The notes below the pieces were generated by a model that saw only the letters and a program-made list of their open reading frames with translations, was not told the origin of the DNA and searched no databases. This document shows, piece by piece, positions 23,753-30,722 of a DNA stretch of 30,891 nucleotides (position 1 is its first letter; each line of letters begins with the position of its first letter). Source of the stretch: Bacteroidota bacterium (lineage in GTDB: Bacteria; Bacteroidota; Bacteroidia; Bacteroidales; Lentimicrobiaceae); the NCBI GenBank assembly GCA_023434665.1, contig JAEYSM010000053.1:1-30891 (forward strand), written 5' to 3'. The translations under genes were made by a program, and so were the position numbers.

Positions 23753-24163
23753 GATTGTGAATTTAGGTTACCGATAATATCACCGGCATTAGCCTTATTT
23801 CAATTTTAAGGCTATGGGTGCCACTTTCCCGGGATGTCAGTAAAATTTCATCCAATGTCAGTTAATGAACCTGCCAACTTTCATTTAATGATGAAATAGA
23901 TATGTCATTCTTACACTAAAATTCATTCAGAAATGAAGTGTCAGTAATGATTTCAATAAATATAATCTTGTATCCATTTCCATCTGTGGAAAAAGCAGAC
24001 ATTTTCTGCTATTTACATACATTTTCTGCTATTTGCCTTATTTGATATTTCCTAAAAAAATACAATTAGCAGAAATTCAACATATTATAAATATTTGCTT
24101 TTTTATTTGAATTATTAAAAATAATTTTCGGGCAAAATTGATGATTTAGGCAGGTTTTATAGT
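23753..24163. promoter_or_regulatory. Divergent control region with iteron-like repeats
   Basis: This 411-bp AT-rich gap separates the minus-strand DUF6266/lysis-like genes from the plus-strand replication-like genes. It holds two exact 16-bp direct repeats, ACATTTTCTGCTATTT, at 23999-24014 and 24019-24034 (20-bp period), and a related inverted copy at 24065-24076. It also has three TGTCAGTWA words, at 23835, 23856 and 23939. TTTCAT...ATGAAA forms a small palindrome near 23880-23897. Such clusters are typical of operators or iteron origins. Confidence 0.6.
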
Positions 24164-24493
24164 ATGGAGGAAGATAAAATGGATGATTATGAGTCCCATG
24201 AATCAGAGAAATTACCTGATGAAGATGAGTTATTGCAATATTTAAACGAACTGCAAACTTCCATAAGGGAATTCAAAGAGGCAATCACTGGAGAAATTTT
24301 AAAGAAAGGACAGTTAGTAAAGAAAAGCACCTGGGTGAATTCGAAAGATGCAGCCGGTTTCCTGCAAGTTACCGGTCGCACACTCGCCGCTTATAGAAAA
24401 AGAAGGCTTATTCCTTACAGGAAACTATTCAAGACTTGTCTTTACAATTACAATGACCTGCTCGAATTCAGAAATTCTTTAAATCGAAAATGA
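24164..24493 (+). CDS. Helix-turn-helix DNA-binding protein
   Basis: The 109-residue protein has an acidic N-terminus and a helical middle. A C-terminal MerR/HTH_17-like domain (VNSKDAAGFLQVTGRTLAAY, then RKRRLIPYRKLFKTCLY) follows, and it ends in NDLLEFRNSLNRK. Small proteins of this type accompany replication and mobility genes of Bacteroidota plasmids and integrated elements, where they act as excisionase-like or regulatory factors. An alternative start at 24179 has a GGAGGA 7 bp before it, although this phylum rarely relies on such sites. It is next to the iteron-like repeats, its likely binding target. Confidence 0.7.
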   Translation: MEEDKMDDYESHESEKLPDEDELLQYLNELQTSIREFKEAITGEILKKGQLVKKSTWVNSKDAAGFLQVTGRTLAAYRKRRLIPYRKLFKTCLYNYNDLLEFRNSLNRK

Positions 24494-24529
24494 TCTTAAT
24501 TACACACCGGAGGCACTTATTTGACTGGG

Positions 24530-24585
24530 GTGATCACAGCCCCCCCAACTTTCTTTGAAGTAAAGTGAATGAGAAAACCGGGGGG
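24530..24585 (+). other. Structured G/C-tract element between HTH and downstream genes
   Basis: Seven Cs (24540-24546) and six Gs (24580-24585) can form a closing stem. Between them ACTTTCTTTGAAGTAAAGT folds into a hairpin. Just upstream, GGGGTGATCACAGCCCC is close to a palindrome. The tracts stand out strongly in AT-rich surroundings, in a 161-bp gap. It could be a terminator or attenuator. Confidence 0.4.
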
Positions 24586-24654
24586 AATCATAATTCTGTT
24601 CACTTAGGGTGAGAGGGAGTTTACCGAATACTAGTTAAACTTTATTCTACTATA

Positions 24655-25266
24655 ATGTACAGTACAAACAGTCATAATAAAGAAATAACCGACAATTTAT
24701 GTAGTGAATTACAAGTCGTTAGATTAAAGGATGCCGCTGATAGTTTCATCGCGGGAGAATACAATGCTTTCGAACATGCAGGCCTGGATTGGGTGGCACT
24801 TTGGTTAAAAACATCTTCAATTTCACAAATGGAGATATTGTTCCAAAGCATCATCAGGTACCTCATTATGAAATCAAATAATGCATTAGAAAGTAGTAAT
24901 GACAGATTGAAAAATCCAGAGATATGCAGAGACTTTCTTGACATTATTCTTGAACATAAGAAATTCCGCATTATCGAAAGAGAGATATTGAAAAAGCATT
25001 TTCTCAACAGCGAAGGGAAAATGACAAATTGTTATGGAAAACTAAAGGTTTTTACAGGAATTATTATTCTTATGCGTGATAACGGATACTTCAAGAAATC
25101 AATACTCGATCAGAAAGTAACATGTAAAACGATAGCAAGTTACGTGAAAAGGCAGTATGGAATTGATATCTCAAATCAGCTTTACAGGAATAAGGAGTTG
25201 AGTGAGCTCGCATTAAAGCAGTTTCCAATATTGAAGGAATTTGGCTTAACGAATAAATTAAACTAA
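24655..25266 (+). CDS. Hypothetical protein upstream of replication-like genes
   Basis: The 203-residue protein is predicted to be mostly helical and soluble, with no signal peptide. I do not recognise its family. The C-terminal part (KVTCKTIASYVKRQYGIDIS) looks like a small helix-turn-helix or winged domain followed by a short acidic/basic tail. It is 28 bp upstream of the replication-initiator-like gene on the same strand, so it probably belongs to the same transcript. A role in control of replication or mobility is only an inference from position. Confidence 0.6.
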   Translation: MYSTNSHNKEITDNLCSELQVVRLKDAADSFIAGEYNAFEHAGLDWVALWLKTSSISQMEILFQSIIRYLIMKSNNALESSNDRLKNPEICRDFLDIILEHKKFRIIEREILKKHFLNSEGKMTNCYGKLKVFTGIIILMRDNGYFKKSILDQKVTCKTIASYVKRQYGIDISNQLYRNKELSELALKQFPILKEFGLTNKLN

Positions 25267-25294
25267 TTATAAAATCTATTAAACCAACAAAACG

Positions 25295-26401
25295 ATGAAT
25301 TACCTGCATGAAATTAATTGCTTTTACTCATGGTTAGAAAGAAATCCCATTTCTTCCAATGCCATTGTTCTCTGGTCTGCATTAATGTCAGTAAACAACA
25401 AAGCGGGCTGGATAAAAGAATTTACCGTATCACTTTCATCACTCGAGATGAGGACAAACTTGAGTAAAGTTCAAATATACCAAGCTCGCAAAACTCTAGA
25501 GAAACAAGGCAGAATCAGATGGAAGATGAGAGGGGGTAAAAGTTGTGCAATCTATACTCTAATATCATTCGAAGAACAAACAGAATGTGAGCCATCCGGT
25601 GAGTCAAATGCTACCATTAATAAACTAAACAAAAAAAAACTAAACAAAACTATTTCTTTAAGTAATGATGATAAATCATCATTAGTCATCAACCAAATTG
25701 ATGACTCAAATTCAAAAATTAAATATTCTAAGAAAAAGTCTGTTTTTAATTTAAAAAATGAAAAAATCGAATCGCCCATTCATGCAGAACAAAATCCTAC
25801 CCATAACAGCGAAATTGAAATCCAAATTCTTACCGGGGGGGCGGCGGCCGACGATGATTTTGAACTGATGGATAACGAACAAGATGGATTTTCCTGTGAT
25901 GAAGCGCGGGTGGCAGATGAAGCTATCACTGAACAGGTTTGGGTGTCGGATGTTGAAGTGAATGATGATGCACGCGAGGTTGTAGACCTGGATGAACCGA
26001 TTGTAAACATTAATTACCAACGCTATGTAAAGCACTTTAACAATCGTTGCAAGCGCTTGTCAAACGTTACTGTCCTCACAAAACAGCGAAAAAATGCAAT
26101 ACGACTTCGACTGCAGGAATACGATCATCAGACTATTTTGAAAATGATCAATGAGGCAGCAGAATCCGATTTTTTGAGTGGAGAAAATGAAAGAGGGTGG
26201 AAAGCTACTTTTGACTGGCTATTTAGGCCAAACAATTTCGTCAAAGTCCTTGAAGGAAACTATGCCAACAGCAACATAAAATTCCAGGGTGGAATTCAAA
26301 ATGGATACAAACCCTCACACTTTGAACTGATTAAGGAGGCATACGAAGGGATTATGGAAGAAAGAGAAATTCCAATTGATTTTAACTTGCGTGAAGTATG
26401 A
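25295..26401 (+). CDS. Replication-initiator-like protein with N-terminal winged helix
   Basis: The 368-residue protein has an N-terminal winged-helix domain (about 12-85: NAIVLWSALMSVNNKAGW and SKVQIYQARKTLEKQGRIRW). It then has a long polar, acidic linker (about 90-235). A C-terminal helical domain contains LTKQRKNAIRLRLQEYDHQT and WKATFDWLFRPNNFVKVLEG. The last motif is typical of the C-terminal region of phage replisome organizers and replication O-like proteins. A run of seven Gs (25835-25841) followed by GC-rich sequence interrupts the linker coding. It overlaps the next gene by 4 bp (ATGA). It probably binds the element's origin. Confidence 0.7.
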   Translation: MNYLHEINCFYSWLERNPISSNAIVLWSALMSVNNKAGWIKEFTVSLSSLEMRTNLSKVQIYQARKTLEKQGRIRWKMRGGKSCAIYTLISFEEQTECEPSGESNATINKLNKKKLNKTISLSNDDKSSLVINQIDDSNSKIKYSKKKSVFNLKNEKIESPIHAEQNPTHNSEIEIQILTGGAAADDDFELMDNEQDGFSCDEARVADEAITEQVWVSDVEVNDDAREVVDLDEPIVNINYQRYVKHFNNRCKRLSNVTVLTKQRKNAIRLRLQEYDHQTILKMINEAAESDFLSGENERGWKATFDWLFRPNNFVKVLEGNYANSNIKFQGGIQNGYKPSHFELIKEAYEGIMEEREIPIDFNLREV

Positions 26402-27258
26402 AAGCTATAGCTGTAAAAGAAAAGAACCAAGTAGCTGAATTAGATAGAAATGCAGTACAAATCAGTCCGTTTCTGTCGAAAGAAGAAAAGCGTTATGTAA
26501 TGGCTTGCCATGGAAAGAAACTGGTGGAATTGAGTCAGGCGGATGCTGAGGAAGCAGTAATGGTTATAATTAATACCGCTTATGCCGAACTCGGCCAGAA
26601 ATACGGGGGTGGAACCAAAGCCCAACGTATGGAGTTTCTTAAGAACACTACCAAACTGTTACTGAACGATATCAAGTACTATACTCCAGAACTGACACTT
26701 GAAGATCTTAAAATTGCTAATGATTTGGGAATACGACATCATTATGGCGAATACATAGGTTTTAACGTCATTACTCTACACAACTTCATTGAAAAGTATC
26801 TCAACTCCAGAGAACGTTGCGAAGCTTTAAGGAAGCAACAAAAGTTCATTGAAGATCAGCTTCCAAAACCTCCTTTGAGTGAAGAGGAGAAAGATCAGTT
26901 GAGGGTTGAATGTCTGCGGGTTTGTTACCGTAACTTCAGGGAAAATGGTTTTGTTATTGATTGTGGTGCTGTAAACTACCGGTTTCTGATTGAGAGAGGC
27001 GAAATAAATCTTTCAATAGATGAAAAGATAGCCATCTATGATCAGGCTAAAAACCAAGTAGATGCCGAAGCAATGCAAAAAGCTGTATCGTTTTCTGAAA
27101 TAATTCAAAAAATGAGAGACCAGTTTGAAGATGTCACCGGATACCAGATACGAAGTCGCGAAATTGTTCTGAAACAGTATTTCAGCACAATAACGCCCGA
27201 AAGACTGGAGGAAATCATTCAAAAGTATCTTGAGGAGAGAAGAACAGACGCCAATTAA
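26398..27258 (+). CDS. Hypothetical protein coupled to the initiator, possible helicase loader
   Basis: The 286-residue protein is helical and soluble with no P-loop, so it is not a DnaC-type ATPase. The central block DIKYYTPELTLEDLKIANDL and GIRHHYGEYIGFNVITLHNF, then IEKYLNSRER, resembles proteins encoded after initiator genes in Bacteroidota prophages and plasmids. The ATGA overlap with the upstream initiator-like gene indicates tightly coupled translation. Phages often encode an initiator followed by a helicase loader (as lambda O and P), and by position this could be the loader. That assignment is an inference. Confidence 0.55.
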   Translation: MKAIAVKEKNQVAELDRNAVQISPFLSKEEKRYVMACHGKKLVELSQADAEEAVMVIINTAYAELGQKYGGGTKAQRMEFLKNTTKLLLNDIKYYTPELTLEDLKIANDLGIRHHYGEYIGFNVITLHNFIEKYLNSRERCEALRKQQKFIEDQLPKPPLSEEEKDQLRVECLRVCYRNFRENGFVIDCGAVNYRFLIERGEINLSIDEKIAIYDQAKNQVDAEAMQKAVSFSEIIQKMRDQFEDVTGYQIRSREIVLKQYFSTITPERLEEIIQKYLEERRTDAN

Positions 27259-27260
27259 GC

Positions 27261-27409
27261 CACTAAGCAGTCAATAGTTAGCAATCATTAGTTCAGCCAG
27301 TAACCAAAAACAAAGAACGAAGAACAATTCGGTACTGACTGCTAACTACTCCTACTGACTGCTGAGTGCTGATGGCAGAGTGCTGACAGCTGATGGCAGA
27401 GTGCTGATT
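27261..27409. repeat. Pair of inverted heptanucleotide repeat arrays
   Basis: Left array: CACTAAG, CAGTCAA, TAGTTAG, CAATCAT and an 8-bp TAGTTCAG (NNNTMAG orientation). Right array: ACTGACT, GCTAACT, a 6-bp break, then ACTGACT, GCTGAGT, GCTGATG, GCAGAGT, GCTGACA, GCTGATG, GCAGAGT, GCTGATT (opposite orientation). A 19-bp word is repeated at 27368 and 27389, exactly three heptads apart. The arms are separated by 27297-27333. Confidence 0.75.
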
Positions 27410-27421
27410 AATTAACCCTTT

Positions 27422-27517
27422 CTGCGATGTTTCTTCAATACTGCAACGGTGGTTCAGCGTTGTCTGTGCGATTAACAATCATATCAACACCGTATAACCA
27501 CCGTTCCTACACCGCAG
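27422..27517 (+). other. Nested inverted repeat upstream of DUF6266 copy 2
   Basis: CTGCGATGT (27422-27430) pairs with ACACCGCAG (27509-27517) with one mismatch. AACGGTGGTT (27445-27454) pairs perfectly with AACCACCGTT (27496-27505). TTGT and ACAA can pair inside. This gives a roughly 96-nt branched or interrupted stem with a 14-nt/3-nt internal loop. It may be an RNA leader, a terminator for the preceding operon, or a DNA recombination structure. Confidence 0.6.
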
Positions 27518-27613
27518 CTGTATCCTATTTGACACTAATCAAGCACAGTAAAACTAAGTAATAATTTGAAAATGCAATACATTAATTTGATCATTCATTA
27601 AATCAAAATCTTT

Positions 27614-28261
27614 ATGGCAAGGACTTTACCTAATGGATTAACCACCGGCATTTGTGGCAACATAGTTTTCTATGTTATGAACGGCCAACAATGCTCAAGA
27701 GCAAGAAACAGGGGCAGAAAGATGAACTCTCTAAAACAGAAATATAATCAACTAAAATTAGCGACAGTAAATAAATTTGTAAGCGAGATGCTGGATGTTG
27801 TTAAAATTGGCTGGCCAGACAAGCATTCGCACCATTATCAGAAAGCAATAGGATACCATCTACGAAATGCAGCAGAATTATGCAATCCCGGTTATGGAGA
27901 TGAGGGACCTAAATTTAGGATAAACTACCAAAAAACGTTGCTGGCAAATGGCCGGATACCATCTCCAATTATAACTACTGTAATCCGAAACAAACAAACT
28001 ATAGAAATCAACTGGCAAACAGATTTATTAACACATGAATACCGCGAATCAGATTCCATGATACTGGTTGCATGGAACCCTGGGATAAGGGCCAAAGCTT
28101 ATCTGGATGTCGGCAATCGAAAGAAAGGCAATTCAAGCGTGACTTTACCATACGAATATCATGGTTCAGTTCACTTGTGGGCTTTTTACCGCAATTACAC
28201 TTATGAAATTCCGGTTAACGAAATGAACCTATCAGATTCAGTTTATTTGGGTGAGTATTGA
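27614..28261 (+). CDS. DUF6266 family protein (copy 2)
   Basis: The 215-residue protein has the DUF6266 layout. A short glycine-containing N-terminus (MARTLPNGLTTGICGNIVFY) is followed by a helical segment (LKLATVNKFVSEMLDVVKIG). A beta-rich C-terminal half (INYQKTLLANGRIPSP, then MILVAWNPG and SVHLWAFYRN) ends the protein. It aligns in overall pattern with copy 1 at 23102, but identity is low and the N-terminal glycine motif is degraded. There is no signal peptide. Function is unknown. It follows the replication-like genes and the structured interval, and an IS110 remnant begins immediately after its stop. Confidence 0.65.
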   Translation: MARTLPNGLTTGICGNIVFYVMNGQQCSRARNRGRKMNSLKQKYNQLKLATVNKFVSEMLDVVKIGWPDKHSHHYQKAIGYHLRNAAELCNPGYGDEGPKFRINYQKTLLANGRIPSPIITTVIRNKQTIEINWQTDLLTHEYRESDSMILVAWNPGIRAKAYLDVGNRKKGNSSVTLPYEYHGSVHLWAFYRNYTYEIPVNEMNLSDSVYLGEY

Positions 28262-28635
28262 GCGTTGTATTAATATTTTCTATTTTGCATAGCAAATTAT
28301 TCACAAGTTACAACCGCCTGAAGATAGCACTCAGGCAAGCTGCCAATGCTATCGGGAACTTAAAAGACACTCATCTTTCCGACTTCTTTAAAAGGGTCGC
28401 ATTCCGTAAAGGCAGGCAAGCAGCGGTAAGTGCCACAGCAAGAAAACTTGGGGTAATAATTTGGACGATGGTAACAAAACAAGTCCCCTATAACCCACCG
28501 GAACAATACCTGTTCCTTGACCAGAAAAGAAAGATGGGAATAGCAAAAAGAATTAAAAAACAAATGGCTAAATTTGACATAAAACCGGAAGAAATTGGAA
28601 TTGGTAACTCTTTGAACCCCAACTTCAATTTTTAA
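28258..28635 (+). pseudogene. IS110-family transposase, C-terminal remnant
   Basis: The open frame (TTG at 28258) encodes RLKIALRQAANAIGNLK and later RKGRQAAVSATARKLGVIIW, then KQVPYNPPEQYLF. This is the conserved C-terminal Transposase_20 domain of IS110 elements, including the region just after the catalytic serine. The N-terminal DEDD nuclease domain and the start are absent, so only the last third remains. The join lies within about 50 bp of the DUF6266 stop. No terminal repeats are visible, which is normal for IS110. Not expected to be active. Confidence 0.75.
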
Positions 28636-28740
28636 CGTTAGTCAGAATGTACAAGACACAGAAACATCCTATGACAGAAAAGAAATTTTTCTCTGAGAAT
28701 GAGATTCTTATATAATTTAGTGAATGGTATATTTAAAAAT

Positions 28741-28748
28741 TATCTTTG
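28741..28748 (+). promoter_or_regulatory. Putative -7 box for the barrel-protein gene
   Basis: TATCTTTG matches TAnnTTTG and lies 31 bp before the start at 28780. No clear -33 element was seen. Confidence 0.4.
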
Positions 28749-28779
28749 ATTTATATAAAAAATTAAAATATCAATGTAA

Positions 28780-29415
28780 ATGGCTGGCAAAATTCAGTTT
28801 GTTGTTAAACTAAGATTTGTATTAACAATTATATTGATTTTAACTTTTGTGTTATCAAACGCACAAAACAAAGTTCATCCGGATTCAACAAAACAAAAGA
28901 AAATAAAAATGACTTCACTGGCATTTGGAGGAACAGGTATTTTATTTACTAATGTTAAAAACCAATCAACCATTTTGACTGGAGGAAGAGGTTCTGCTAC
29001 TTTTAACAATCGTTTTACTTTTGGTGGTGGAGGTTGGGGAATGCCCAAGGGTATTGAACTGGAAAGTTCTAAAGTTGACACCTTTGAATTTTTTAAATTT
29101 GGCTACGGCGGTCTTGAATTTGGGTATATTATTTATCCTAGGGAAAAAATTAAACTTGGAACTAATCTTTTGGTTGCTTACGGTGCTGGCTTTAAAGAAA
29201 CGATACCAAAGTCTAAAGATGGTGATTTTAAAATGTTCCCAGTGTTTGAACCTTCGTTATATTCTCAGATTTCACTTGGTAAACTTTTGCGACTGGATAT
29301 TGGTGTGACTTATCGTTTTATAACGGGCACAAATTATTCGGATATAAGCAACCATCAATTAAGTGGTTTCGGTTGCTATTTGGCATTTCTTGTAGGTACA
29401 TGTAAATGTGATTAA
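28780..29415 (+). CDS. Putative outer-membrane beta-barrel protein
   Basis: The 211-residue protein has an N-terminal hydrophobic signal segment ending near LSNAQ (residue 29). The rest alternates polar and aromatic/hydrophobic residues with many glycines (RFTFGGGGWGMPKG, FFKFGYGGLEFGYIIYPREK). The final strands (LRLDIGVTYRFITG, GFGCYLAFLVGT) look like barrel strands, although the C-terminus CKCD is unusual for a barrel. Small barrels of this kind are common in Bacteroidota and have no assigned function. It lies 24 bp upstream of the hydrolase gene, probably in the same transcript. Confidence 0.6.
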   Translation: MAGKIQFVVKLRFVLTIILILTFVLSNAQNKVHPDSTKQKKIKMTSLAFGGTGILFTNVKNQSTILTGGRGSATFNNRFTFGGGGWGMPKGIELESSKVDTFEFFKFGYGGLEFGYIIYPREKIKLGTNLLVAYGAGFKETIPKSKDGDFKMFPVFEPSLYSQISLGKLLRLDIGVTYRFITGTNYSDISNHQLSGFGCYLAFLVGTCKCD

Positions 29416-29439
29416 TAATGATTTAAAAATTCATTGGCA

Positions 29440-30579
29440 ATGAAATATAAATCTCTCATAAAAAAAGGATTAAAAATGCTGTTAATTTTAGTTTCAACAA
29501 TGATTGGTCTGCTTTTCATTCTATTCATTTACTTGCTAATAAAAAGCCCCGGAAAGCCCGACCCTTTTTTTGATAAATCCGGAAAAATTCTTGAAAACAG
29601 TCTTTCAGAAAAAATATTTGTAGAGGTTGGTGGCGTTCAACAAGGAATGTTTATAAGAGGGAAAGATTTAAAAAATCCTGTATTGCTTTTTGTGACTGGC
29701 GGACCTTCTTTCTCTGAGTACTTTCTCGTTGAGAAATATCCTACCGGACTCGAGAATTATTTTACCGTTTGTTATTGGGAGGAAAGAGGTGGAGGAATCT
29801 CATATACTCCACAGGTTACATTGGAGAGTTTGACGTTGGAACAATTTGCTTCCGATGCAATAGAGGTAACGAACTATTTGCGTGATAGATTCAAAAAAGA
29901 AAAAATTTATATAATGGCTCATTCTGGCGGTACAGCCTTTGCCATTCAAGCTGTCGCAAATCATCCTAACTTATTTCATTCATACATAGGTGTTTCGCAG
30001 ATAACTCGTCAGGCCGAATCTGAAAAGTTAGCTTACAAATATATGTTTGATCAGTTTTTAAAGAATGGTAATTCAAAATTGATCGCTCAATTTAAAAAAT
30101 ATCCAATTATCGAAAATGATTCACTTATTTTACCATTCTTTAATTCTGTTTTAAGGGATAAGTCAATGCATGAACTTGGAATAGGTACAATGCATAATAT
30201 GAAATCTGTAATAAAAGGTGTGTTTTATCCGGTCTGGACTTGCAGAGCTTACACACTTAAGGAAAAATTTAACATTTGGTATTCAAAATTTTCTTTTATA
30301 AGTAAATCCGATCTTAGAGAGCAGATCCTCAAATCTGATATTCCAGCTAAAGTGACTAAACTGGATATCCCGGTATATTTTTTTAGTGGTAAGTATGATC
30401 TTACAGTCAATCATGACCTTTCAAAAGAATATCTTAAAAATCTGGAATCTCCATTAAAAGGGTTCTATACATTTAGTAATTCAGCTCACAGTCCAATGTT
30501 TGAAGAATCTGACAGGTTAAAAGAAATTTTAGAAAATGATGTTTTAAAAGGACTGATCAATTTGAGTGATAAAGAATAA
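29440..30579 (+). CDS. Membrane-anchored alpha/beta hydrolase
   Basis: The 379-residue protein, from ATG 29440 (a TTG at 29434 is also in frame), has one N-terminal transmembrane anchor (about 13-34). The hydrolase domain follows. VTGGPSFSEYF is the oxyanion-region HGGP-like motif of prolyl-aminopeptidase-type hydrolases. WEERGGG is the DxRGxG-like motif, and AHSGGT is the nucleophile elbow with Ser162. FSGKYDLTVN gives the likely Asp, and NSAHSPMFEE the His. Substrate is unknown. A large imperfect palindrome begins 10 bp after the stop codon. Confidence 0.8.
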   Translation: MKYKSLIKKGLKMLLILVSTMIGLLFILFIYLLIKSPGKPDPFFDKSGKILENSLSEKIFVEVGGVQQGMFIRGKDLKNPVLLFVTGGPSFSEYFLVEKYPTGLENYFTVCYWEERGGGISYTPQVTLESLTLEQFASDAIEVTNYLRDRFKKEKIYIMAHSGGTAFAIQAVANHPNLFHSYIGVSQITRQAESEKLAYKYMFDQFLKNGNSKLIAQFKKYPIIENDSLILPFFNSVLRDKSMHELGIGTMHNMKSVIKGVFYPVWTCRAYTLKEKFNIWYSKFSFISKSDLREQILKSDIPAKVTKLDIPVYFFSGKYDLTVNHDLSKEYLKNLESPLKGFYTFSNSAHSPMFEESDRLKEILENDVLKGLINLSDKE

Positions 30580-30588
30580 TACACGACG

Positions 30589-30722
30589 GCACAACACATG
30601 GTATAGTGCATGCGGGTTTCAGAGGTATGCGAGCATTTGTGGCTCATAAAAAAAGTTGGTGTACCTTGATAGGAAATCACTTCGAACTCCCGCACGACAC
30701 CATACCATCAACCGTTGTGTGC
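30589..30722 (+). repeat. Large imperfect palindrome, attC-like
   Basis: The left arm 30589-30616 (GCACAACAC...GGTATAGTGCATGCGGG) pairs with the right arm 30689-30722 (CCCGCACGACACCATACC...GTTGTGTGC), with a few unpaired bases mainly on the right. The outer ends GCACAAC and GTTGTGTGC are themselves inverted. The 72-nt centre has a weaker internal stem. It lies directly after a gene, as recombination sites of gene cassettes do. The core does not fit the strict integron consensus. Confidence 0.55.

Larger units (their letters stand above)
27259..27613. other. 355-bp non-coding interval: inverted heptad arrays and a large stem structure
   Basis: No gene is supported here. The interval contains heptad arrays in opposite orientation (27261-27296 and 27334-27409), a purine-rich 37-bp spacer, a nested inverted repeat (27422-27517), and about 95 bp of AT-rich sequence before the DUF6266 start. 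Individual parts are listed separately. Confidence 0.7.

Noticed and set aside
30676..30700. tRNA T-arm (TTCGAACTC)
   Set aside because: No acceptor stem, D arm or anticodon arm can be placed around it. It is part of the palindrome.
30589..30722. True integron attC site
   Set aside because: The outer cores do not satisfy the RYYYAAC/GTTRRRY consensus and no integron integrase is in the window, so only attC-like geometry is claimed.
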